DNA from: JAYQUR01 sp038133505
Lineage (GTDB): Bacteria; Pseudomonadota; Alphaproteobacteria; MPNO01; UBA830
Length of the DNA stretch: 30,378 nt
Assembly (NCBI GenBank): GCA_038133505.1
Contig: JAYPTI010000018.1
Coordinates: forward strand, 1-30,378
Reading direction: 5' to 3'
In this document: in pieces, positions 24,259 to 30,378 of the stretch
Numbering within the stretch: position 1 is the first letter of the stretch
How the letters are laid out: each line of letters starts with the position of its first letter
Translations under genes and position numbers: made by a program
Notes under the pieces: model-generated
Databases searched by the model: none
Seen by the model: only the letters and a program-made list of their open reading frames with translations
What the model was told of the DNA's origin: nothing

Positions 24259-24849
24259 CTACCCCAGCGCGTACGGCACTTGGTTCGGCCCCGGGAACAG
24301 TTCCTTTCCGCCGTCGTCGTAATAGCGGTACTGCTCGAACGTGCCGGACCGCTGACTGCGGACGATGACCGCGACCGTCTTTTCGTCGCCGGCATATTCG
24401 GAATGGATTTCCCACGGCGGGACGATATCGACGTCGCCGGGCCCGCACTGCTCGGCGTAGTCCTCCTCGTAGAACGCTTCACCGTCGTCCTTTTTCGTCT
24501 CGTTGTACCGCACGATCCGCTCGTCGCCCTGGAGCAGGCCGTAGACCGTCCACGCCTGGCCGTGATCGTGGATCATGGCGCGGCCGCCAGGGTTCTTGAT
24601 CAGCCCGTTGATGACGAAGCCGTGGTCGGGATCTTCGTAGAACAGCAGATTGTCGACCTTCTTGCCGTCGAACCCGCCGACCGGCCACGCGGTCGCGTGT
24701 TCCTGAAGATCGGGATCCTTCAGGAGTTGCTGAAGCAACTGGCGGCATTTCTCCCAGCGCGCGGTCTCGTCGCGGCCGGTTTCGGCGCAGACGGCGCGCA
24801 TTTCGTCGACGAATTTCTCGACGGCAGGCAGCATCTTCTTGCGGTCCAT
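24259..24849 (-). CDS. Cysteine-dioxygenase-like cupin protein
   Basis: A 196-residue protein with an N-terminal helical region (residues 1-50) and a cupin barrel. AMIHDHGQAWTVYGLLQGDE gives the H-x-H pair (His94, His96), and VPPWEIHSEYAG gives a third His (149), forming a likely three-His iron site as in thiol dioxygenases. The HDHG motif is typical of the CDO-like group, but the usual Cys-Tyr crosslink residues cannot be placed with confidence, so the substrate is open. The start at 24849 is chosen because GGAGGAGG sits just upstream; a GTG at 24867 would lie at or before that site. It follows the PhyH oxygenase by 22 bp and should be cotranscribed. Confidence 0.85.
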   Translation of the reverse strand: MDRKKMLPAVEKFVDEMRAVCAETGRDETARWEKCRQLLQQLLKDPDLQEHATAWPVGGFDGKKVDNLLFYEDPDHGFVINGLIKNPGGRAMIHDHGQAWTVYGLLQGDERIVRYNETKKDDGEAFYEEDYAEQCGPGDVDIVPPWEIHSEYAGDEKTVAVIVRSQRSGTFEQYRYYDDGGKELFPGPNQVPYALG

Positions 24850-24871
24850 TCCCTTTTCCTCCTCCACTCGT

Positions 24872-25711
24872 TCAGGCGGGTTCCGCCAGCCCGTCGCGGT
24901 TGCGCGACATGAACTCGCGGCGCATCGCCTCCAGCTCCGTCAGTTTCGCAGGGTCGAATTCCGCTTCGGGCAGCGTTTCGTGCTCCCAATGGCCGTAATC
25001 GTCGACACCCCGGACCAGCGCCGCGCGCGGCTTCACCCCGGGCCGATTGTATTTCACGCGCTTCACGTGGGTCGGGATGTAATGGATCGACAGGCCGATA
25101 CGCCGGTCGTCGGACCGGTTCGGGTCCGAGCCGTGCACGATGGATTCGTGGTGCATCGAGAACTCGCCCGGCTGCAGGACCATCGGCACGGCGGCCTTCT
25201 CGTCGACGCCGACGATGGTCTGGCCGCGCGCAAGGAGGTTGTCTTCATGCGCGATGTTCTCGAAGGCGACGACCTCGCGGCTCGCGTGGCTCCCGGGAAC
25301 GACCCGCACGCACCCCGATTCCAGGTTGCTGTGGGTTATCGACAGCCACACGGTCAGCGTCTCCGGCGGCTCGAGCCCGTAATAGTACGTATCCTGATGC
25401 CACGAGACGAAGCGCGGATCGCGCGCGTTCTTCTGGAAGAAACTCGACCCCCAGCACAGCAGATTGGGGCCGAGCACGTCCTCCACGGCATCGAGAATAC
25501 GGGGATGGGTAACGATATCGGACAGCCAGCGAAACGGCAGGTGCGCTTTGAAGACCAGCGCTTTCTGGGCTTCGCGTCCCTGCTCTGCCTCGAACGCCTC
25601 GATCCTGCCGCGGAGATTCTCTGCCTCGCCGGCGCTCAATGCGCGGAACGGATGGACATACCCGTCCGTTTCGTACTGTCGAACCTGCGCATCCGTCAGA
25701 AATTTCGGCAT
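24872..25711 (-). CDS. Phytanoyl-CoA dioxygenase (PhyH) family Fe(II)/2-oxoglutarate oxygenase
   Basis: A 279-residue protein starting FLTDAQVRQYETDGYVHPF, the common N-terminus of PhyH enzymes. VSWHQDTYYYG gives His105 and Asp107, and ESIVHGSDPNRSDDRRIGLS gives the distal His192 and Arg203, which binds 2-oxoglutarate. The iron site is therefore complete. GCVRVVPGSH is another family landmark. It should hydroxylate a small molecule using O2 and 2-oxoglutarate; the substrate is unknown, and bacterial members act on many compounds including ectoine and antibiotics. Upstream, 53 bp away on the same strand, is a PEP-CTERM gene; downstream is a CDO-like cupin, a second O2-dependent iron protein. 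Confidence 0.93.
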   Translation of the reverse strand: MPKFLTDAQVRQYETDGYVHPFRALSAGEAENLRGRIEAFEAEQGREAQKALVFKAHLPFRWLSDIVTHPRILDAVEDVLGPNLLCWGSSFFQKNARDPRFVSWHQDTYYYGLEPPETLTVWLSITHSNLESGCVRVVPGSHASREVVAFENIAHEDNLLARGQTIVGVDEKAAVPMVLQPGEFSMHHESIVHGSDPNRSDDRRIGLSIHYIPTHVKRVKYNRPGVKPRAALVRGVDDYGHWEHETLPEAEFDPAKLTELEAMRREFMSRNRDGLAEPA

Positions 25712-25764
25712 TCGGAACTCTCGCCGCGAGGGGCGGAGCCTGTCAACCCGTGTCGGGAAAGTTC

Positions 25765-26589
25765 CTAGGAGCGGCGGCGGCGCGCGAACGCAAGGCCGGC
25801 AATGCCGAGCGCGAGAACGGCCATCGAGCCCGGCTCGGGCAGCGCGGAGGGCGGCGTGAAGACCGACGTCGGCGGCAATTCGCCGAAATGGCCGAGTGCG
25901 AGCATACCCTGGCCGTTCAGCGCAAACAGGATCTCGCCGGTGTCGTCGGCCGGCGCGAGATCCAGCACGGTATTGCCGTTGTCGAAGAACAGCGTGGAGA
26001 CGCCGGCCAGCAGAGGGTGAGGCCCGACGGGCGCGACGTTGCCGCCGATGCCGTTGTAGGTGCCCTCGAACTGGAGACCCGCCTCGGCGAGCACGTCGTT
26101 CCAGCCGGCCACCTCTGTCGCCGCGCCGAGGTTTCCGGTACCGGCGCCGATATAGACGTTTCCGCCGCCCTGAATGTAGTCGATGATGACCTGCTGGTCA
26201 GGATACAACCCACCGACAGACCCGGCCAAGAACACGGCGTCATAGGCGCTCAGGGTAGCGGCGTTGAACGGGCCTGCCGTCGAAACCGTCCAGTTGTGCC
26301 CGGCGTTCGTGACGGCGGTGGCGAGCGAAGACTGGGTCAGGCCGAAATTCTGGCTGTAGGCGAGAAAATTGCCCCCCGGCTGGTCGCCGGTGAACAGGTT
26401 CGTGATATTGTTGATGAACACGCTCGCATCCGGCGACTGCACGAAGCCGGTATTCGTGAACGTCCATTCGTCGTTGTTGACGACGAGATATCCGGCCTGA
26501 GCGACGGGCGCGAGAAGCGCGCAGCCCAGAAGCGCTGCGGCGGCGGTCCGGAGAAATTTCGAAGGCTTTACGAAGCGCGGTACTTGCAT
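25765..26589 (-). CDS. PEP-CTERM sorting-domain secreted protein
   Basis: A 274-residue exported protein. The signal peptide has a basic start and a hydrophobic core (TAAAALLGCALLAPVAQAG). The C-terminus is a textbook PEP-CTERM tripartite tail: LPEPGSMA, a hydrophobic stretch (VLALGIAGLAFA) and RRRRS. The body contains YDAVFLAGSVGGLYPDQQV and YIQGGGNVYIGAGTGNLG, which resemble the class I glutamine-amidotransferase-like fold seen in some secreted proteins, without clear catalytic residues. PEP-CTERM proteins are cleaved by an exosortase and often accompany exopolysaccharide production; no exosortase is in this window. ATG at 26589 fits the signal peptide; an upstream start at 26646 would add 19 poorly conserved residues. 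Confidence 0.9.
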   Translation of the reverse strand: MQVPRFVKPSKFLRTAAAALLGCALLAPVAQAGYLVVNNDEWTFTNTGFVQSPDASVFINNITNLFTGDQPGGNFLAYSQNFGLTQSSLATAVTNAGHNWTVSTAGPFNAATLSAYDAVFLAGSVGGLYPDQQVIIDYIQGGGNVYIGAGTGNLGAATEVAGWNDVLAEAGLQFEGTYNGIGGNVAPVGPHPLLAGVSTLFFDNGNTVLDLAPADDTGEILFALNGQGMLALGHFGELPPTSVFTPPSALPEPGSMAVLALGIAGLAFARRRRS

Positions 26590-26644
26590 GGGACGGTTCC
26601 GATACGAACTGTCCAATTCACACGCAATTTCCGTGCCGAACCAC

Positions 26645-26659
26645 AAATATATAATATTT
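26645..26659. promoter_or_regulatory. AT-rich palindrome in the promoter region of the PEP-CTERM gene
   Basis: AAATATATAATATTT has 6-bp arms (AAATAT/ATATTT) around ATA. It lies in the 148-bp gap 56 bp upstream of the PEP-CTERM start. It is the most AT-rich patch in the window and stands out against the GC-rich background, so it is a good place for a promoter or protein-binding site. No reliable -35/-10 assignment was possible. The rest of the gap shows nothing else I can support. Confidence 0.4.
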
Positions 26660-26737
26660 ACAAAAGGTTAGCGGAACGGCAGGCGGCGCGCCGACGCAAA
26701 TCCGTAATATTTCCCGACACCTCGCCCGGGCGAACAA

Positions 26738-28501
26738 TCACCGGTGCTGGCAGATCGTGTCCACCAGGGCCGGTTTGCCCTGCTTCACCTGCTCGATCGC
26801 GCGTTGAAGCGCGCCCTGGATGTCGTCGGGGTTCTCGATCGGCCCTTCCGCCCACCACCCCATCGACTTGGCAGCGGCAGCGAAGTCCGGCTCCGGCCCC
26901 TCGATGTCCATGCCGATATAGGCGCGCGCCTCGTCGGTGCCGCGATGATGCGCGACGTGCTTCTGGTGTTCCCAGTCGTTGTAGTAGGCGCGGTTGTTGT
27001 ACATCACGATCAGCATCGGGATTTCGTACTTGGTCGCGACCCACAGCGCGCCGAGATCGAACATAAGGTCCCCATCTGGCTGCAAATCGACGACCAGCCG
27101 TCCCGCCCCCTTGTTGGCGAGCGCGACGCCGAGCGAAATGCCGAACTGCGTCGCGGTGCCGAGCGACCGGCCGGGGTGACGATAGGGCCTGTCGAAATTC
27201 CAGATCTTGCGCGTCCAGTTGCGCAGCTCGCCCGCCGTCAGCACCCAGTCCTCGTGCTCGATCGCGGTCCATACTTCCGAGGCGAGCCGGCCGAGCGATA
27301 TGGGAGATGAGTCCCAATCCTTCTTCGCGTCCTCGGCCCACCGGTCGAACAGCGCGTCGTGGCGCGCGCCGACCGAGGCCTTGCGCACGTCGATCCTGGA
27401 CGCGAGCGCCGCATCCCCGGCGATCCGCTCGGCGCACATCCCGGTCAGGATCGGCAGCGCTGCGACCGTGTCCGCCGCGACCCGGACGTCCCAGTCGCGA
27501 TGCTTGTTGTAGTCCATCGCCCACTTGCTGATCTCGATATCGGCGAACCCGATGTCGATCCACTTGCTGTCGGGCGCGGTGCGGTCCTCGACCTCGCGCG
27601 TCTCGCGGTTGAGCACGTGGCTGCCGCGCGTCCAGTCGCGCACGTCGAGGCAGACGACGACATCGGCGCCGTTGAACGCATCCGGGTCCATCGACAGGTT
27701 GAGCGGATGGCGGTTTGGAAAATTGAGCCGCTTGTAGATGTCGGAGACGCCGGCGCCGACGGTCTCGGCAAACGAGACGATATGATCGTAGCCGTGCGGC
27801 ATTCGGCCGGCATATTCGACGAGGATCATGGGGTTGTCGGCGGCAAGCACCCGGTCGGCGATCCTCTCCAGCGCGGCCCGGTCCGGCGCGAGGGGCGGCG
27901 GCACCTTCACCGCATCGGGCGACGGCAGCTTGATCTCTTCGGTCAGCGGCGCCTCCTGAATCCCGGCGTCGTAGCACATGTAGATCGGACCCTGCGGCTC
28001 CGACATCATGATCGAGTAGGCGCGGGCGAAGGAATCGGGGATGCCGTGGACGCTGCCGGGCTGATAGTCCCACTTGGTGAAGTCGCGCACCGCGTTGCCC
28101 TGCACCGCGGCGGTATGGATCCAGTCGATGAAGGGCCGGCGGATGCCCTCGTCCATCGGGCCGGTCGCGCCCATGATGAACACCGGCGCACGGTCGATGT
28201 AGGCATAGTACATCGCGAGCGGCGCATGCAGCAGCCCGACCACGTTGTGGACGATAGCGATCATCGGCTCGCCGGTCGCCTTGGCGTATCCGTGGGCGAT
28301 CTGTACCGCGATCTTTTCGTGGTTGCAGATCATCATCGGCGGATCGTTCTCGCCGTAGTTCACGAGGCTGTCGTGGAGCCCGCGGTAACTCGCGCCGGGA
28401 TTCAGCGAAATGTGCTTGAAGCCGTACTGCTTGATCAGGTCGACGATGACGTCGGACTACCATTTCCGGTTGGATTTCCTGATCTCGCCGCCGTCGGCCA
28501 T
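26738..28501 (-). pseudogene. Thiamine-diphosphate-dependent enzyme gene interrupted by TAG at codon 15
   Basis: The gene begins at ATG 28501, after a GAGGGAG ribosome site, and encodes MADGGEIRKSNRKW, then TAG (28457-28459), then SDVIVDLIKQYGFKHISLNP and GASYRGLHDSLVNYGE, the normal N-terminus of benzoylformate decarboxylase/acetolactate-synthase-like enzymes. The remaining 541 residues from GTG 28363 are intact: NHEKIAVQIAHGYAKATG supplies the catalytic Glu of the pyrimidine domain, and PDGDLMFDLG with MYNN forms the thiamine-binding motif (PDG in place of the usual GDG). A protein started downstream would lose part of the first strand of the pyrimidine-binding domain. A single base change explains the stop. 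Biochemically it would decarboxylate or ligate 2-oxoacids; specificity is unknown. Confidence 0.82.
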
Positions 28502-28587
28502 GCCCACCCGCTCCCTCGATTGTTCTGTGGTTCGTGATTGGCATAAGCTAGCCGGTAAAGACGCGCAACAACAGCGGAGGCAACGGC

Positions 28588-29106
28588 ATGGCGACCGCAA
28601 CGAGAGACATCGTTCCGCCGGCCATCGGCTCGGACGAGCTCAAGAAACGTCAGTCTGAACTGGGGGCAAACGACAAGCCGACGATCTTCAACGTGGCCGG
28701 TCAGCTGTTGGCGCGCGGGCGCACCGACACGCCGCTCGCCGCGACCGAAGACCTGTCGATCCGTCTCAAGATCTATGCCGAAGGCGGCGAGAACGAGCTC
28801 CACGCGCACCCGGGCGAGGATCACAGCTTCATCGTGCTCCAGGGCCGCGCGCGCTTTTTCGGCCCGTCTGACGAGGAAACGATACTGGAGGCCAACCAGG
28901 GCATCATGCTGCCCAAAGGCAACATGTACCGGTTCACCGCGATCCCGGGCGAGCCGCTGGTGATGCTCCGGATCGGCTCGCCCAACTACGGGAAGCAGCC
29001 GAGCCCGAGCCGCACCGATGCCGACGGCAATCCGATGCGCGGGGATTCCAGGAAGAACAAGTCCGTGCCGGTAGAGTTCCTCGACGGCAAGTTCTACGGC
29101 GCCTGA
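28588..29106 (+). CDS. Cupin-domain protein
   Basis: A 172-residue single-domain cupin. ENELHAHPGEDHSFIVLQG is the first cupin motif (His72, His74, with His79 where many members have Glu). The second motif, QGIMLPKGNMYRFTAI, has Tyr114 where the third metal His usually stands, so metal binding may be altered or absent. The C-terminal part is polar and ends in EFLDGKFYGA. GGAGG precedes the ATG. It is divergent from the interrupted thiamine-diphosphate gene (86 bp gap) and 25 bp upstream of the epimerase gene, with which it should be cotranscribed. Function unknown; a sugar or small-acid binding or isomerising role is possible. Confidence 0.88.
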   Translation: MATATRDIVPPAIGSDELKKRQSELGANDKPTIFNVAGQLLARGRTDTPLAATEDLSIRLKIYAEGGENELHAHPGEDHSFIVLQGRARFFGPSDEETILEANQGIMLPKGNMYRFTAIPGEPLVMLRIGSPNYGKQPSPSRTDADGNPMRGDSRKNKSVPVEFLDGKFYGA

Positions 29107-29131
29107 ACGAAATCGAAACGGGACGAACCCC

Positions 29132-30076
29132 ATGACGACATTGATCACGGGCGCGGGCCTGATCGGCACGGCCTATGCCATCGAGGCGGCGAAGCGCGGC
29201 GAGAAGGTCGTCTTCCTCGACCCGCTGCCGCGCGCCGATTACATCGCGCAGCGCGTCGGCGATGCCGACTACGAGATCGTCCAGGACGACGTGCGCAGCC
29301 TGCCGGCGCTGATAGACGCGATCCAGACGCACAGACCGGAAACTCTCCTGCACACTGCGGGGCTGATCGGTCAGCGGGTAGGCAAACCGCTAGCCTACGG
29401 ATACAGCCTTAATGTCGGCGGCGCGATGACTGTCGCAGAAGCAGTGCGCCTGACCGGCATCAAGCGGCTGATCCATATCTCGACCTTCGGCGTCTACGAC
29501 TGGCGGCAGGACACTCCGGATAGGGTCGACGAGAGCTTCCACCGCGGCGCCGGCTCGGCCTATTCCAACTCCAAGGCGGCGCAGGAGCTGATCTTCGAAG
29601 CCTATCAGGGCCAGTGCGGTTTCGAGCTCGTGCTGCTTCGCCCGGGCAACGTGTTCGGCGTCGGCCATTTCTGGGGCGGTTCGGGCGGGGGCGAAAAGGT
29701 GCAGACGCTGGTCGAGGCCGGCCTCCGCGGCGAGACCGCGGTCATCCCGGAAAACCAGACGATGGCGTTCGAATATATCTACGCGAAGGACATGGGCCGC
29801 GCCGTCGACCTCGCCGCGACCGCCTCCCGCCTCCCCGGCAAGGCGGTGTACAACCTGGCCTACGGCGAGGTAATCGGCTTCGACCGGCTGGTGGAGGCGG
29901 TAAAATCGGCCGTTCCCGGCTTCGAGATCGAGATCACACCCGGCACCCCGCCGGTCTCGCGCGACACGCCGCTCGACGTCAGCCGCGCCAAGGTCGAACT
30001 CGGCTGGGAGCCGCAATTCACGCTGGACGAAGCGATGGCGGACTACGCCGAGGATCTGCGCAAGCGGAACCGCTGA
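29132..30076 (+). CDS. NAD(P)-dependent epimerase/dehydratase (extended SDR)
   Basis: A 314-residue extended SDR. TLITGAGLIGTAYAIEA carries the G-x-x-G-x-x-G cofactor motif, and FLDPLPRADY has the Asp after the second strand that favours NAD. HISTFGVYDW gives the active-site Ser/Thr region, and YSNSKAAQELI gives the Tyr-x-x-x-Lys pair. LLRPGNVFGVGHFWGG is the usual R-P-x-x-x-x-G segment. Near the C-terminus, DVSRAKVELGWEPQFTLDEAM is the typical end of sugar-nucleotide epimerases. It probably acts on a nucleotide sugar or a free sugar lactone/hydroxyacid; the substrate is not defined. It ends three bases before a paired REP-like element. Confidence 0.92.
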   Translation: MTTLITGAGLIGTAYAIEAAKRGEKVVFLDPLPRADYIAQRVGDADYEIVQDDVRSLPALIDAIQTHRPETLLHTAGLIGQRVGKPLAYGYSLNVGGAMTVAEAVRLTGIKRLIHISTFGVYDWRQDTPDRVDESFHRGAGSAYSNSKAAQELIFEAYQGQCGFELVLLRPGNVFGVGHFWGGSGGGEKVQTLVEAGLRGETAVIPENQTMAFEYIYAKDMGRAVDLAATASRLPGKAVYNLAYGEVIGFDRLVEAVKSAVPGFEIEITPGTPPVSRDTPLDVSRAKVELGWEPQFTLDEAMADYAEDLRKRNR

Positions 30077-30078
30077 CC

Positions 30079-30153
30079 GGGCCGGTCTTGGACCGGCCCC
30101 TACAATCGGAAACGCATTCAACGGTTTCGTAGGGGCGGGTCTAAGCCCCGCCC
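30079..30153. repeat. Paired REP-like palindromes (BIME-like element, copy 2)
   Basis: The left unit has arms GGGCCGGTC (30079-30087) and GACCGGCCC (30091-30099) with loop TTG. The right unit has arms GGGCGGGTC (30133-30141) and GCCCCGCCC (30145-30153) with loop TAA and one mismatch. CCCCTAC and GTAGGGG flank the spacer, exactly as in the element at 12859-12923, but with the CCGG and CGGG arm types exchanged. It occupies the gap between two convergent genes and could serve as a two-way terminator. Confidence 0.85.
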
Positions 30154-30160
30154 GCGCACC

Positions 30161-30378
30161 TCAATGCCCTGAACAGCCGCCCTCGAGCCGGAAAAGCTTC
30201 GCCGCATTGTCGCCGAGGATTGCGCCGGTATCCACTTCCGACAGTTTCGCCGCATGCACGATCTTGCAGGGCTCCAGGTCGCCGATCGGGAACGGGTAAT
30301 CCGAGCCGAGCACGACTTTCTCGGCGCCGAACATCTCGACCAGCAAGCGCAGCGTGCGCGGGTCGAACAGCACCGTGT
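30161..30378 (-). CDS. Amidohydrolase (ACMSD-like, amidohydrolase 2 family), C-terminal part
   Basis: The frame is open to the right edge of the window, so only the last roughly 72 residues are seen. LFDPRTLRLLVEMFGAEKVV followed by LGSDYPFPIGD is the characteristic C-terminal region of amidohydrolase 2 proteins such as aminocarboxymuconate-semialdehyde decarboxylase; the Asp in GSDYPF is a metal ligand in that family. The protein ends ILGDNAAKLFRLEGGCSGH, where N-A-x-x-L-F is also a family hallmark. A decarboxylase or hydrolase of a carboxylated intermediate is likely. It converges with the epimerase gene across a REP-like element. Confidence 0.88.
   Translation of the reverse strand, partial: TVLFDPRTLRLLVEMFGAEKVVLGSDYPFPIGDLEPCKIVHAAKLSEVDTGAILGDNAAKLFRLEGGCSGH

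Noticed and set aside
28457..28459. TAG as pyrrolysine or other recoding
   Set aside because: No pyl genes or recoding signals are visible in the window, and the nearby Sel1 gene has a TAA stop, which pyrrolysine cannot explain. Mutation or sequence error is simpler.

Overview
The window is about 30 kb of GC-rich, tightly packed bacterial chromosome. High GC, three TRAP transport systems, a PEP-CTERM protein and REP-like palindromes of the TCGGG...CCCGA kind suggest an alphaproteobacterium, perhaps Rhodospirillales-like and environmental. That placement is inference from gene content; there is no rRNA or tRNA here to anchor it. Most genes encode uptake and catabolism of small organic acids and related carbon compounds. 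I see no transcription regulator, CRISPR array, insertion sequence, integrase or origin.

Layout. 1-2898 (+): TAXI-type TRAP transporter (partial binding protein, fused permease, small two-helix membrane protein). 2903-3874 (-): 4,5-dihydroxyphthalate decarboxylase-like protein. 3946-7175 (+): sulfatase, FkbM methyltransferase, short-chain dehydrogenase. 7206-7811: two gene remnants fused back to back, the C-terminus of an unknown protein (-) and of a response-regulator receiver domain (+). 7917-10835 (+): complete DctP-DctQ-DctM TRAP operon. 10841-12783 (-): acyl-CoA ligase translationally coupled to an FlK-type thioesterase. 12926-15343 (-): overlapping LLM flavin oxidoreductase, DMT exporter and RidA-like genes. 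15445-15804 (+): DoxX-like membrane protein. 15801-21550 (-): TRAP binding protein, fused DctQM permease, FAH-family hydrolase and CocE/NonD hydrolase in one compact operon.

21715-24114 (+): FMN alpha-hydroxyacid oxidase, a Sel1-repeat lipoprotein gene with an in-frame stop, and a VOC protein. 24259-26589 (-): PEP-CTERM protein, PhyH-type Fe(II)/2-oxoglutarate oxygenase and a CDO-like cupin. 26738-28501 (-): thiamine-diphosphate enzyme interrupted by an amber codon at position 15. 28588-30076 (+): cupin and NAD-dependent epimerase/dehydratase. 30161-30378 (-): 3' end of an amidohydrolase.

The common theme is uptake (three TRAP systems) coupled to ester/amide cleavage, C-C bond hydrolysis, hydroxyacid oxidation, CoA activation and CoA-thioester cleavage. 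Substrates cannot be read from sequence. I do not see a convincing new defence or mobile system. The most notable signals are the two precise in-frame stops in otherwise intact genes, the double-truncation scar at about 7505, two families of paired palindromes at gene ends, a clean operator-like palindrome before the TRAP-FAH-CocE operon, and a TRAP binding protein that lacks the usual substrate arginine.
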